A DNA stretch of 64,000 nt. Source: Mycolicibacterium frederiksbergense (lineage in GTDB: Bacteria > Actinomycetota > Actinomycetes > Mycobacteriales > Mycobacteriaceae). Under the pieces are notes generated by a model. It had not been told where the DNA came from. It was given only the letters and a program-made list of their open reading frames with translations, and did no database searches. Made by a program: the position numbers and the translations under genes. The stretch spans positions 2,728,001-2,792,000 of the forward strand of contig NZ_CP038799.1 of assembly GCF_012223425.1 (NCBI RefSeq), given 5' to 3'. Within the stretch, counting starts at the first letter, position 1. Each line of letters opens with the position of its first letter. Of the stretch, positions 47,555 through 61,257 are shown piece by piece.

Positions 47555-47603
47555 GCGTCGGGGGAGCCAGACGACGCAATGACGCCGATATGAAGGAGAC
47601 ACC

Positions 47604-48146
47604 ATGAGCAGTTTCACCATTCCGGGACTTTCCGACAAGCAGGGTGCGGACGTAGCCGATCTCCTGCAGAAGCAGTTGAGTCGCTACAACGACCTGCATC
47701 TGACGCTCAAGCACGTGCACTGGAACGTCGTCGGTCCCAACTTCATCGGGGTCCACGAGATGATCGATCCGCAGGTCGAATTGGTGCGTGGCTACGCCGA
47801 CGAGGTGGCCGAACGCATCGCCACCCTGGGTGCGTCCCCGCTGGGCACCCCGGGCGCCATCGTCAACGACCGCACCTGGGATGACTACTCGGTGGACCGC
47901 GACAATGTCCAGGCTCATCTCGCGGCTCTCGACCTCGTCTACACCGGGATCATCGAGGACACCCGCAAGGGCATCGCGCACCTCGACGATGTCGATCTGG
48001 TGTCGCAGGACATGCTCATCAGCCATTCGGCCGAGTTGGAGAAGTTCCAGTGGTTCGTCCGCGCGCATCTGGAGAGCGCGGGTGGAAAACTCCCGCATGA
48101 GGGCAAGAAGACCGAGAAGGGCGCGGCCGGCAAGGCCCGCAAGTAA
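47604..48146 (+). CDS. dps: Dps DNA-binding ferritin-like protein
   Basis: A 180-residue protein nearly identical in pattern to M. smegmatis Dps: LSRYNDLHLTLKHVHWNVVG, FIGVHEMIDPQVELVRGYAD and EKFQWFVRAHLESAGG are the ferroxidase and dodecamer segments. The C-terminal tail is Lys-rich (GKKTEKGAAGKARK) for DNA binding. It stores iron and protects DNA in stationary phase. Good Shine-Dalgarno (AAGGAGA) before ATG 47604. Confidence 0.95.
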   Translation: MSSFTIPGLSDKQGADVADLLQKQLSRYNDLHLTLKHVHWNVVGPNFIGVHEMIDPQVELVRGYADEVAERIATLGASPLGTPGAIVNDRTWDDYSVDRDNVQAHLAALDLVYTGIIEDTRKGIAHLDDVDLVSQDMLISHSAELEKFQWFVRAHLESAGGKLPHEGKKTEKGAAGKARK

Positions 48147-48147
48147 G

Positions 48148-48921
48148 TCAGTCTGTCTTCGCTTCCAGGGCGTCGTCGCGAACCGGGCGGTCGGCGAGTT
48201 CCTCTGCCACCCCGAACAACAACGGGTAGGCAACACCGGCGATGGCGGCACCGACCAGCGGGGCAACCCAGAACAGCCACAGCTGGCTCGGTGCGCCGTC
48301 GCCGTTGAAGAATGCGACGCCGGTGGACCTGGCCGGGTTGACCGAGGTGTTCGAGATCGGGATCGAGATCAGGTGGATCAGGGTCAGTGTCAAGCCGATT
48401 GACAAGCCCGCGAATCCTTTTGGTGCCCGGTCGTCGGTGGAGCCGAGGATGACCAGCAGGAAGATGAAGGTGAGCACGATCTCGGTGACGAGCACCGCGA
48501 GCAGCGTGTAGCCGCCGGGGGAGTGGTCGCCGAATCCGTTGGCCGCCATGTTCCCGGTCGCCGTCCACCCCTCCTTGCCGCCGGCGATCACGTAGATGAC
48601 CGCGCCGGCGACGAACCCACCGATCACCTGGGTGACCCAGTAGGGCACGACGGCGGACCATTCGACCCGTTTCGCCAGCGCGGCCCCCAGCGACACGGCG
48701 GGATTGAAGTGACCGCCCGAGATGGTGCCGAACGCGTATACGCCGGTGAGTACCGTCAGGCCGAAAGCCAGTGATACGCCGAGGAATCCGATACCCAGCG
48801 ATACGCCGTCATCGGACAGGAACTTTGCGGCGAACACTGCGCTGCCGCAGCCGCCGAGCACGAGCCAGAAGGTGCCGATGAACTCGGCGGCCAGCCTGTG
48901 CGCCATCGTGGGGGTCGTCAT
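48148..48921 (-). CDS. aqpZ: Aquaporin Z family channel
   Basis: A 257-residue channel with six helices and both NPA loops ([17 protein letters not shown] and [16 protein letters not shown]). The ar/R arginine follows the second NPA, consistent with a water channel. ATG 48921 is preferred over the longer frame to 48999 because AGGGGAG lies just upstream. Stop adjoins the dps stop (convergent). Confidence 0.92.
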   Translation of the reverse strand: MTTPTMAHRLAAEFIGTFWLVLGGCGSAVFAAKFLSDDGVSLGIGFLGVSLAFGLTVLTGVYAFGTISGGHFNPAVSLGAALAKRVEWSAVVPYWVTQVIGGFVAGAVIYVIAGGKEGWTATGNMAANGFGDHSPGGYTLLAVLVTEIVLTFIFLLVILGSTDDRAPKGFAGLSIGLTLTLIHLISIPISNTSVNPARSTGVAFFNGDGAPSQLWLFWVAPLVGAAIAGVAYPLLFGVAEELADRPVRDDALEAKTD

Positions 48922-49028
48922 GGTGCTCCCCTTCGCCGGAGGCATGCTTACGTGCTGAGAGTCGCACGAATCGCCTGCGGCACAAGCGATTGTCACCAAA
49001 CCTTGGCCCTACGGTGACGCATAAGTTG

Positions 49029-49838
49029 TCAACGGTAGGCAGTCAACCGGGCGGTCAACGCCACCTTTCCGTCATCGCCGATGCCCTGTGCTTCGGCCAC
49101 TCCGCTGCTGCGCCCGGCGTGAACCGGCGTCGCCGTGTAATGCGCGCGGCCGCCGCCGATCAGTCGCCGCAGGTAGTTGATCCGCAGGGATGCCGTCAGC
49201 AGTGGCGAGTCGGCGCGGTTGATGTTGAGGGCGGCCGAGCCCACCAACTCCAGGCCGGCGGCGGCCACCCCGCCGTGAACGGCGCCCAAGGTGTTGTTGA
49301 CCGCGGAGTGCGCGCGTTGTCGCAGCACCACCCCGGTGCCGCCGGTTTCGGCGATCTCGACGGCCATCAGTTCGGCAAGGCCGGTCGGCAGGGGTTCGGC
49401 CGGTTCGGCGGGTTGCTCGCAGGCGCCCGGTACGTGCACGGCGGCGGTGATGTAGAACGTGCGCACCGTGGCGAGGCCGATCTCGGTGCCGCGGTGGGTC
49501 AGCATGCACTCCGACAGCGAGGTGGCGCCCGCCGCGCCCACGGGCCTGCTGACGGCCAGTACGGGCGTCGCAGGGTCCTGGGCCAGGATCGCGTGTGCGT
49601 CCGCCGCGAATTCCATGGCGAGCTCGCTGGAGACCGTCCAGTGCCCCTCGGGCCGGCGGTCGTGGTTGGCGAAGCCGGCGATGTGGTCGACCAGGACCGC
49701 CAGCGGGCCCACGGTGGCCGAACCTGTGAAGGGATTCAGCAAGCCGTCCACGGGCATGGTGGCGGCGTACTGGGCGGGCCCGGTCTCGACATTGTCGATG
49801 CCGAAGCGGCCGGGCGGGGTGGTCAGCGGATATGCCAT
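49029..49838 (-). CDS. Double-hotdog thioesterase family protein
   Basis: A 269-residue protein with two hotdog halves: TGSATVGPLAVLVDHIAGFAN in the first and NTLGAVHGGVAAAGLELVGS in the second. Proteins of this shape in mycobacteria resemble PaaI-like acyl-CoA thioesterases. Catalytic residues cannot be assigned with confidence. Standalone gene. Confidence 0.75.
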   Translation of the reverse strand: MAYPLTTPPGRFGIDNVETGPAQYAATMPVDGLLNPFTGSATVGPLAVLVDHIAGFANHDRRPEGHWTVSSELAMEFAADAHAILAQDPATPVLAVSRPVGAAGATSLSECMLTHRGTEIGLATVRTFYITAAVHVPGACEQPAEPAEPLPTGLAELMAVEIAETGGTGVVLRQRAHSAVNNTLGAVHGGVAAAGLELVGSAALNINRADSPLLTASLRINYLRRLIGGGRAHYTATPVHAGRSSGVAEAQGIGDDGKVALTARLTAYR

Positions 49839-49873
49839 CGGGGTCCAGCTTCGTGCGGTCGCCGCGGGCGTGT

Positions 49874-49889
49874 ACCCCCGCGGGGTATC
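49874..49889. promoter_or_regulatory. CsoR-like palindrome TACCCC-CGC-GGGGTA
   Basis: TACCCCCGCGGGGTAT is a perfect 6-bp inverted repeat with 3-nt centre, in the style of CsoR-family operators (ATACCCC..GGGGTAT). It lies 36 nt upstream of the thioesterase start and could equally serve a transcript toward gltB. Confidence 0.45.
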
Positions 49890-50140
49890 TAATATGGGAA
49901 AAGCGCCGTCTCTAAGAACTTGAGGAGGCTTTCAGCAAACAGATCTTCATTCGTAGTACCAGCTGAATGGCTACCCGATCAATAGTTAGCAAATCAGTGT
50001 GACGAGGGTCTCGATTGCGGCCCGCGCGCCGATGTCGAGGCGAAGTGTGGTCTCGATCCCGAAAATCCCTCGCCGCCAACGCTATTGCCCATTCCCGGGC
50101 GGCGCGTCCCGAGCGGCGCGCACCGCGCCGAGGGGCTGCT

Positions 50141-50158
50141 ACTTAGGTCTGACTAAGT
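50141..50158. promoter_or_regulatory. Inverted repeat upstream of gltB
   Basis: ACTTAG-GTCTGA-CTAAGT is a perfect 6-bp inverted repeat. The core TTAGGTCTGACTAA partly matches the IdeR consensus (TTAGGTTAGGCTAACC), but with mismatches in the right arm. Confidence 0.3.
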
Positions 50159-50340
50159 TGGCACGTCACCCGGTGTTTGTCATATCGTTTTGAGCACTTG
50201 TGGCGAGCGGGACAAATCCGTCGTTCAGTGCTGCACGAAGGCACCGCGATCGCCCAGCCGGTGACCACCGGATGCCGCTGGTGACAGCCGGCAGTACATG
50301 AAGCCAGTGCGCAGGCTTGAGAGTAAAGGGTCAGGTGGGA

Positions 50341-54907
<4,567 letters not shown>

Positions 54908-54915
<8 letters not shown>

Positions 54916-56374
54916 TCCGAACGGCTTCCTCAAGCACACCGTCCGGCAGACCCCGGCCCGGCGACCGGTGGACCTGCGCCTGCAGGACTGGAAAGAGGTC
55001 TACGAGGAGTTCTCCGACGAGACCCTGAAGGTCCAGGCCTCGCGCTGCATGGACTGCGGGATTCCGTTCTGCCACAACGGTTGTCCACTGGGGAATCTGA
55101 TTCCCGAGTGGAACGACCTGGTGTACCGGGACCGCTGGCGCGATGCCATCGAACGGCTGCACGCCACCAACAACTTCCCGGAGTTCACCGGGCGGCTGTG
55201 CCCGGCGCCGTGCGAGGCCTCCTGCGTGCTCGGTATCAACCAGGATGCGGTGACCATCAAGCAGGTCGAGGTCGAGATCATCGACCACGCCTTCGACAAC
55301 GACTGGGTCAAGCCGATGATCCCGACGGTGCGCACCATGAAGAAGGTCGCCGTCGTGGGGTCCGGCCCCGCCGGTCTGGCCGCCGCCCAGCAGCTGACCC
55401 GGGCCGGGCACTCGGTCACGGTGTTCGAACGTGCCGACCGCATCGGCGGTCTGCTGCGCTACGGCATCCCCGAGTTCAAGATGGAGAAGCGCCACATCGA
55501 CCGTCGCCTGGAGCAGATGACGGCCGAGGGCACCCAGTTCCGCACCGGCGTCAACGTCGGCGTCGACATCACCGTCGAACAACTCGACGAGGAGTTCGAC
55601 GCGGTGGTGCTGGCCGGCGGCGCGACCGCTTGGCGGGACCTGCCGATCCCGGGCCGTGAGCTCGAGGGCATTCACCAGGCCATGGAGTACCTGCCATGGG
55701 CCAACAAGCTGCAGCAGGGCGACGATGTCGCGGGCCCGGACGGCGAGCCGCCCATCACCGCGAAGGACAAGCGGGTCGTCATCATCGGTGGCGGTGACAC
55801 CGGCGCGGACTGCCTGGGCACCGCGCACCGCCAGGGCGCCAAGAGCATCCACCAGTTCGAGATCATGCCGCGACCGCCGGAGACCCGTGCGGACTCCACC
55901 CCGTGGCCGACCTACCCGCTGATGTTCCGGGTGGCGTCCGCGCACGAAGAGGGTGGCGAGCGGGTGTTCTCGGTGAACACCGAGCAGTTCGTCGGCTCCG
56001 ACGGCAAGGTGACCACGCTCAAGGTGCACGAGGTCGAGATGAAGGCCGGCAAGTTCGAGAAGGTCGAGGGGTCGGACTTCGACCTCGACGCCGACATCGT
56101 CTTCCTGGCCATGGGCTTCGTGGGTCCCGAGCGCGAGGGTCTGCTGACCGACCTCGGCGTCGAACTGACCGACCGCGGCAACGTGGCACGCGACAGGGAC
56201 TTCCAGACGACCGTTCCCGGCGTCTTCGTGGCCGGCGACATGGGCCGGGGACAGTCGCTGATCGTGTGGGCGATCGCCGAGGGCCGCGCCGCGGCTGCCG
56301 GTGTGGATCGGTATCTCATGGGCCAGTCGGCGTTGCCCCGGCCGATCGAGCCGACGGCCGCCCCGCAGCGTTAG
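54908..56374 (+). CDS. gltD: Glutamate synthase small subunit
   Basis: A 488-residue subunit. N-terminal iron-sulfur cysteines ([29 protein letters not shown]) are followed by FAD ([17 protein letters not shown]) and NADPH ([16 protein letters not shown]) binding motifs. The C-terminal [19 protein letters not shown] is typical. It passes NADPH electrons to GltB. GTG 54908 is used. A short hairpin (CCGATT-TTT-AATCGG, 56409-56423) follows without a U-tract. Confidence 0.95.
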
Positions 56375-56531
56375 GCAACATCAGCAACTTCAGCCACACT
56401 AGAAACATCCGATTTTTAATCGGCGTGCCGGTTGGTGTTAGCCGCGTCACAGGTGTCTAATGATGACGGCGGGGTCATCCGGTAATGTGGCCCCACGGTG
56501 CAGCTATTAGCCGACCGCAGGAGTTCTTACC

Positions 56532-56672
56532 GTGTACAACAATCCCATTTCACGGTCCCGAGTGAGTCGAATCGCCTGGTCATGGTTCCGTCACCCGGTC
56601 CGATGCCGTGAATTCCCCGCCAAGCACGAGCGGCTGATCACCCCCGACGAGTTACTGCGTTACGGGTATTGA
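56532..56672 (+). CDS. Small conserved-looking protein (46 aa)
   Basis: ORF GTG 56532 to TGA 56670-56672. It encodes MYNNPISRSRVSRIAWSWF then RHPVRCREFP and ends ERLITPDELLRYGY. The composition is basic and the C-terminal motif looks protein-like. GCAGGAG provides a Shine-Dalgarno at good spacing. TAATGT upstream could be a -10. I cannot name a family. It sits where M. tuberculosis has a small gene (Rv3857c) after gltD, from memory. Confidence 0.5.
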   Translation: MYNNPISRSRVSRIAWSWFRHPVRCREFPAKHERLITPDELLRYGY

Positions 56673-56756
56673 GCGACCGGGGCGCCGCGCGGATCTCGGT
56701 CCGGTACCCGCGCGGCACTCGTTTGCCAGATCGTAATAATTTCGTGACCGTCAGTT

Positions 56757-57611
56757 CTACGTGCTGGTCAGCAGCCCGGAGTCTCGAATTGTCTCCGCGA
56801 GCGGTTCCAGTACCGCGGGGTCATAGGGCGGCGGCAGGTAGATGATCGCCAGATCCAGTCCCTCGGCCCCCAGCGCGATCGCGTCCTCGACCACTCTGCG
56901 GTAGTTCCGGTCCTCGCCGAGGCGGATGTGCGCCGACAGCGTGATCTCCTTCGGGTCCCGGCCGATATCGGCGCAGTGCGCAGCCAGCACATCGCGCTTG
57001 CGGGCGAACTCCGCGGGCGTGCCGCCGACGAAGTTCCAGTGATCGGCGTATTTCGCGGTGATCTTCAGGGTGCGCTTCTCACCGTTGCCGCCGATACAGA
57101 ACGGCGGGTGCGGCTGCTGCGGCCCCTTGGGCTCATTGCGGGCGTCCTTGAGCTGATAGAACTGGCCTTCGAAGGTGGTGGTCTCCTGGCTCAGCAACCC
57201 CTTGAGGATCTCGCAGGCCTCCTCGAAGCGGTCGAAACGCTCCTTGATGGAGCCCAGCTCGATGCCGTAGGCGCCGGATTCCTCCTCGTTCCAGCCGGCG
57301 CCGATGCCGAGCTCGAGGCGGCCGTTCGAGATGATGTCCAGTGCGGAGGCCATATTGGCCAGCACCGCGGGATGCCGGTAATGGATGCCGGTGACGAGCA
57401 CGCCGACGCGCAGCCGCTCGGTGGCCTGCGCCAGCGCCGTCAGCGTGGTCCAGCCCTCCAGGCAGGGGCCGGTGGGGTCGGAGAAGATCGGATAGAAGTG
57501 GTCGAAGGTCCAGCCGGACTGGAAGACATCGATATCGTCCGCTGCTTTCCAGATGGCCAGCATGTCGGACCAGGTCGTGTTCTGCGGGGAAGTCTTGAAG
57601 GCAAAGTCCAC
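56757..57611 (-). CDS. LLM-class F420-dependent oxidoreductase
   Basis: A 284-residue luciferase-like TIM barrel (WTFDHFYPIFSDPTGPC, LRVGVLVTGIHYRHPAVLAN, ELGIGAGWNEEESGAYGIE, HPPFCIGGNGEKRTLKI). The pattern fits the F420-using subgroup common in mycobacteria. Substrate unknown. It starts at GTG 57611 and is divergent from the frameshifted gene. Confidence 0.87.
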   Translation of the reverse strand: MDFAFKTSPQNTTWSDMLAIWKAADDIDVFQSGWTFDHFYPIFSDPTGPCLEGWTTLTALAQATERLRVGVLVTGIHYRHPAVLANMASALDIISNGRLELGIGAGWNEEESGAYGIELGSIKERFDRFEEACEILKGLLSQETTTFEGQFYQLKDARNEPKGPQQPHPPFCIGGNGEKRTLKITAKYADHWNFVGGTPAEFARKRDVLAAHCADIGRDPKEITLSAHIRLGEDRNYRRVVEDAIALGAEGLDLAIIYLPPPYDPAVLEPLAETIRDSGLLTST

Positions 57612-57699
57612 ACTTGGTCAACGAATACCGGCCGTCGATAAAGTCCGGTGGACGGCGCCTGATCGGGTGCGATGAGTTCGGTGCTCGACGCCGGTCGGT

Positions 57700-58281
57700 A
57701 TGGGTGTGATCGATATGACGACGGCAAGCGCGCGCGCCGCAGCGGTAGTCGGCGGTGTGCGCGACGACCAGCTGGACGGACCCACGCCATGCACGGAGAT
57801 GTCGGTGCGCGAGGTGGTGGCGCACATCGGCCAACTGGCGCCCGCCTTCGGGGCCGCGGCCGCCAAGAATCTCGGTGACCTCACCGACAGCCCACCCGGT
57901 GTGGACGGCTATCTGCTGGACGAGGGCTGGCGCGACGACTATCCCCGCCCGGCTCGCCGCATTGGCGAAGGCCTGGCAGGCGCCGCAGGCCTGGGACGGC
58001 ATGTCCCGGGTGGGGGCCGTCGACCTGCCGGGCGAGGTGTGCGGGCTGGTGGCTCTGACCGAGGTGGTGGTGCACGGCTGGGATGTTGCGATCGCCACCG
58101 GGCAGACCTACACCGTCGATGACGACACTGCGGGAGTCTTGCTGGAGCACCTGACCGCGTTCACCGCCGCCGGCCCGGTCGAGGGACTGTTCGGCCCCCG
58201 GTGGTTGTCGGCGCTGACTCCGGTGCTTTCGCGCGCGCGTTGGCGTTGAGCGGCCGCGACCCGGCATGGCGCCGGGTGTGA
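57700..58281 (+). pseudogene. Frameshifted mycothiol-dependent/maleylpyruvate-isomerase-type (TIGR03086-like) gene
   Basis: Reading in three segments restores one protein of about 190 residues: frame 1 (ATG 57700 or 57715; VGGVRDDQLDGPTPCTEMSV to DYP), frame 2 from the C4 run at 57943 (ARLAALAKAWQAPQAWDGMS, VVVHGWDVAIATGQTYTVDD, VEGLFGP) and frame 1 again from the C5 run at 58195 (PVVVGADSGAFARALALSGR, ending DPAWRRV at TGA 58279-58281). The two shifts (an extra C, then a missing C) compensate. The family uses mycothiol or related metal sites. Either two real frameshifts or homopolymer sequencing errors. Confidence 0.75.
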
Positions 58282-58293
58282 TCGGGCGCCGCC

Positions 58294-59364
58294 ATGGGCA
58301 CACTTGAACCCATGGACCGCATGGACCCGATCGCCGCGCTACGCCGCATCGCGTACTACAAGGACCGGGCCCGGGAGGACTCGCGCCGGGTGATGGCCTA
58401 CCGCAAGGCCGCCGACGTGGTGGAGGCGATGACGCCCGAGCACCGGGAGAAGGTCGGCAAGACCAACGGCTGGCAGACGCTGCCAGGTATCGGACCCAAG
58501 ACCGCCACGGTCATCGCCCAGGCCTGGGCCGGAAGGGTCCCCGACACCTTGGTCGAATTACAGCGGGCGGCGGTAGATCTCGGCGGTGGGGAGGTCCGTG
58601 CGGCGATCAAGGGGGACCTGCATCTGCACTCGAACTGGTCCGACGGGTCCGCCCCGATCGAGGAGATGATGGCGACTGCGCATGAGCTCGGCCACGAATA
58701 CTGCGCGCTGACCGACCATTCGCCGCGGCTGACCGTCGCCAACGGACTCTCGCCGGAGCGCCTGCGCAAGCAACTCGACGTCATCGACGAACTGCGCGAA
58801 CGCTTCTCGGCACCATTCCCGTCGCTTCGCTCGCCCCGGCCGATGCGCATCCTCACCGGGATCGAAGTCGACATTCTCGATGACGGCAGCCTGGATCAGG
58901 AACCGGAACTGCTGGAGCGGCTCGACATCGTGGTGGCCAGCGTGCATTCCAAGCTGAAGATGGATGCGCCGGCGATGACGCGGCGCATGGTGCGTGCGGT
59001 CAGTGAAAGGCATGGGGGCCGCAAAGTCACCGTCCTGGGCCACTGCACCGGGCGCCTGGTGGAGGGAAACCGGGGGATCCGTCCGGAGTCCGCGTTCGAC
59101 GCCGAGGCGGTGTTCAGCGCCTGCCGGGACAATGGTGTTGCGGTGGAGATCAATTCGCGGCCCGAGCGGCGCGATCCGCCGAGCCGGCTACTGGATCTGG
59201 CGCTGCAGATCGGCTGCGACTTCTCGATCGACACCGACGCACATGCCCCGGGCCAGCTCGACTTCCTCGGCTACGGAGCGCAACGCGCCCTGGATGCGGG
59301 GGTACCGGTGGACCGCATCATCAACACCTGGTCGGCTGATCGGCTGCTGGAGTGGGCGCGCTGA
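58294..59364 (+). CDS. PHP-domain protein with N-terminal HhH region
   Basis: A 356-residue protein (ATG 58294; 58312 and 58321 are alternative starts). The N-terminal part holds a helix-hairpin-helix (LPGIGPKTATVIAQAW), the rest a PHP phosphoesterase domain with the metal ligands in KGDLHLHSNWSDGS, YCALTDHSPRL, LTGIEVDI, HCTGRLVEG and DTDAHAPGQLDF. It resembles M. tuberculosis Rv3856c. A repeat insertion (58815-58838) adds FPSLRSPRP between the helix and LTGIEVDI. DNA or nucleotide phosphoesterase activity is probable. Confidence 0.85.
   Translation: MGTLEPMDRMDPIAALRRIAYYKDRAREDSRRVMAYRKAADVVEAMTPEHREKVGKTNGWQTLPGIGPKTATVIAQAWAGRVPDTLVELQRAAVDLGGGEVRAAIKGDLHLHSNWSDGSAPIEEMMATAHELGHEYCALTDHSPRLTVANGLSPERLRKQLDVIDELRERFSAPFPSLRSPRPMRILTGIEVDILDDGSLDQEPELLERLDIVVASVHSKLKMDAPAMTRRMVRAVSERHGGRKVTVLGHCTGRLVEGNRGIRPESAFDAEAVFSACRDNGVAVEINSRPERRDPPSRLLDLALQIGCDFSIDTDAHAPGQLDFLGYGAQRALDAGVPVDRIINTWSADRLLEWAR
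58815..58838 (+). repeat. Dispersed short repeat, copy 5
   Basis: ATTCCCGTCGCTTCGCTCGC followed by CCCG, in frame within the PHP-domain gene (FPSLRSPRP). Confidence 0.6.
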
Positions 59365-59365
59365 G

Positions 59366-60586
59366 TCACGGCGGTGACTCCGGCAGCATCGGCATCTCCA
59401 GGCCCGGATCGCGCCCCAGCAGCACCCCGCGGGTCACCGAGGCGTTGCCGAACCGCTGCCGGACCTCGTCGACGGCGGCGTCCAACGCCATCGGATCCGC
59501 CGCACTGCCGAACGGCAGTTCCAGCTGAGCCGCACCGTCGCGGTCGATATTGGCGACCGCGAAGCCGACCAGCGTCAGCCCGCGCTCGGCGATCAACGGC
59601 GCGGCCGCGGCCACCAGGTCCCGGGCGGCGCCCAGCACGGCATCGGTCGACGCGGTGGCGCGCGGCAGCGTGTGCGAGCGGGTGACGCGACCGAAGTCGT
59701 CGAAGCGCAGCCGCAGTACCACGGTGCGGCCGGTCCGTCCGGCGGCCCGCATCCGGCGGGTGATGCGGTCGACGAGGTTCACCACGACGGCGTCGATCTC
59801 AGCAGCGGACATGGTGTTCCCGGCGCGACCGAGGGCCCGCTGTGCGCCGACGGAGCGCCGGCGCACCCCCGTCACCACCCGGCGCCGATCGATGTTGTGG
59901 GCCAGCGCGAAGAGCTGCCTGCCCATGCCCGGGCCGACCATGGCACCCAGCGATGTCTCGCTGAGCTCGGCCACGTCGGCCACCGTGTGAATGCCATGCA
60001 GCCGCAACTTCTCCGCGGTCTTGGCCCCGACGCCCCAGAGCCGGCGCACCGGCAGCGGGTGCAGGAACGCGAGCTCGCGGTCGGGCGGCACCAGCAGCAG
60101 TCCGTCGGGCTTGGCCTCCTGGCTGGCCACCTTGGCCAGGAACTTGGTGCGGGCGATCCCGACGGTGATGGGAAGACCGACGTCCACCCGGACCCGTTCG
60201 CGCAGCCGGGCACCGATCTGTACCGGAGTACCCGACACCCGGCCCAGCCCGCCGACATCGAGGAACGCCTCGTCCACCGAGACCGGTTCGACCAGGGGAG
60301 TGGTGTCGCGGAAGATCTCGAAGACCGCCCGACTGGCCTCGGTGTACGCGCGCATCCGCGGCGGCACGACAATGACCTGCGGGCAGAGCCGTCGGGCCTG
60401 ACCGCCGCCCATCGCGGTGCGCACCCCGTACGCCTTGGCCTCATAACTGGCGGCCAGCACCACCCCGCCACCGACGATCACCGGCAGGCCGCGCAGGGTG
60501 GGGTCATCGCGCTGCTCGACCGAGGCGTAGAACGAGTCGAGATCGGCGTGCAGAATGCTGGCCTGCCCGGAGTGGGACACGAACAT
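59366..60586 (-). CDS. dinB: DNA polymerase IV (DinX/DinB1 type)
   Basis: A 406-residue Y-family polymerase. ILHADLDSFYASVEQRDDP is the first catalytic motif, VVLAASYEAKAYGVRTAMG and VEPVSVDEAFLDVGGL hold the other active-site residues. HhH and little-finger domains follow. QLELPFG near the C-terminus is a likely beta-clamp-binding motif. It closely resembles M. tuberculosis Rv1537 (DinX). It makes error-prone bypass synthesis. ATG 60586 coincides with an SOS-like palindrome. Confidence 0.93.
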   Translation of the reverse strand: MFVSHSGQASILHADLDSFYASVEQRDDPTLRGLPVIVGGGVVLAASYEAKAYGVRTAMGGGQARRLCPQVIVVPPRMRAYTEASRAVFEIFRDTTPLVEPVSVDEAFLDVGGLGRVSGTPVQIGARLRERVRVDVGLPITVGIARTKFLAKVASQEAKPDGLLLVPPDRELAFLHPLPVRRLWGVGAKTAEKLRLHGIHTVADVAELSETSLGAMVGPGMGRQLFALAHNIDRRRVVTGVRRRSVGAQRALGRAGNTMSAAEIDAVVVNLVDRITRRMRAAGRTGRTVVLRLRFDDFGRVTRSHTLPRATASTDAVLGAARDLVAAAAPLIAERGLTLVGFAVANIDRDGAAQLELPFGSAADPMALDAAVDEVRQRFGNASVTRGVLLGRDPGLEMPMLPESPP

Positions 60587-60593
60587 ATGTTCG
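60580..60593. promoter_or_regulatory. LexA/SOS-box-like palindrome at the dinB start
   Basis: CGAAC-ATAT-GTTCG is a perfect core of the mycobacterial SOS box (TCGAACN4GTTCGA); only the outermost bases differ. It overlaps the dinB start codon. Confidence 0.45.
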
Positions 60594-60613
60594 CATCCGG
60601 GTCCGACAGCGAA

Positions 60614-61246
60614 CTAGGGTGTACTGCCGTAGATGCTGGTCAGCCAGATGTGAGTGAGCGTGTCCACGACGCGGTCATGCTCGACCGACGGCCGGTCATC
60701 GGCGAGTGTCGCCATCATCATCTTCTCGTTCATCAGGTTCAATGAGGTGGCCAGGTCCAGTGCGGGCAGCGTCTCCGGGGCCGCCCCCCGTTGGCGTTCG
60801 GCGTTGATCAGCGCCGCGGTGAGGCCGATCCACTTCTGCATCAGCCCCGCCCAGATGGCACGGAACTCGGGGCTGCTGTTCACGGCCTCCGCGCCGGCGC
60901 GCGCTGTCGCCGGGTGCGACCCGAAGGAACTGAAGAAGATCTCGATCCCGCGCCGGATTGCCTCGTGTGGTTCGGTGGGCATGGAGTCCATCGCATTGTC
61001 GAAACCGGTGTCGGCGCGTGTGATCAGCGGATCCATCAGTGACAGCAGGACCGCCTCCTTGGAGGCGAAATAGAAGTAGAAGGTCGGTCGCGATATGCCG
61101 GCGCCCTTGGCCAGGTCGTCGACGGAGATATCGGCGAAGGACCGCTGCTGGATGAGCCGGGCGGCGGTGTCCAGAATGGCCTGCTGCCGCTCGTCGCCAG
61201 AGGGGCGGGCGGCCCGGCGGCCGCGACTCGGGCTGGCGGTGGTCAC
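60614..61246 (-). CDS. ethR: TetR family repressor EthR
   Basis: A 210-residue repressor. SFADISVDDLAKGAGISRPT then FYFYFASKEAVLLSLMDP and LNLMNEKMMMATLADDRPSV match M. tuberculosis EthR (216 aa) closely. Starts at GTG 61246. It represses the divergent ethA through a shared operator and is released by lipophilic ligands in the known homologue. Confidence 0.95.
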   Translation of the reverse strand: MTTASPSRGRRAARPSGDERQQAILDTAARLIQQRSFADISVDDLAKGAGISRPTFYFYFASKEAVLLSLMDPLITRADTGFDNAMDSMPTEPHEAIRRGIEIFFSSFGSHPATARAGAEAVNSSPEFRAIWAGLMQKWIGLTAALINAERQRGAAPETLPALDLATSLNLMNEKMMMATLADDRPSVEHDRVVDTLTHIWLTSIYGSTP

Positions 61247-61257
61247 GGCCCCACCTT

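Larger units (their letters stand above)
49839..50340. other. 502-bp intergenic region upstream of gltB
   Basis: The largest gap in the window. It contains a TACCCC-CGC-GGGGTA palindrome near 49874, an AT-richer stretch (49925-50010), the inverted repeat at 50141 and the gltB leader. The 64-codon ORF at 49999-50193 has no coding character. A small RNA or long 5' leader is possible, but I see no definite structure. Confidence 0.6.

Noticed and set aside
49999..50193. A 64-codon ORF in the gap before gltB
   Set aside because: No Shine-Dalgarno, no motif, and Arg-rich composition typical of out-of-frame GC-rich DNA.
56409..56423. CCGATT-TTT-AATCGG as a firm terminator of gltD
   Set aside because: The stem is only 6 bp, AT-rich and lacks a U-tract, so I mention it only in the gltD entry.
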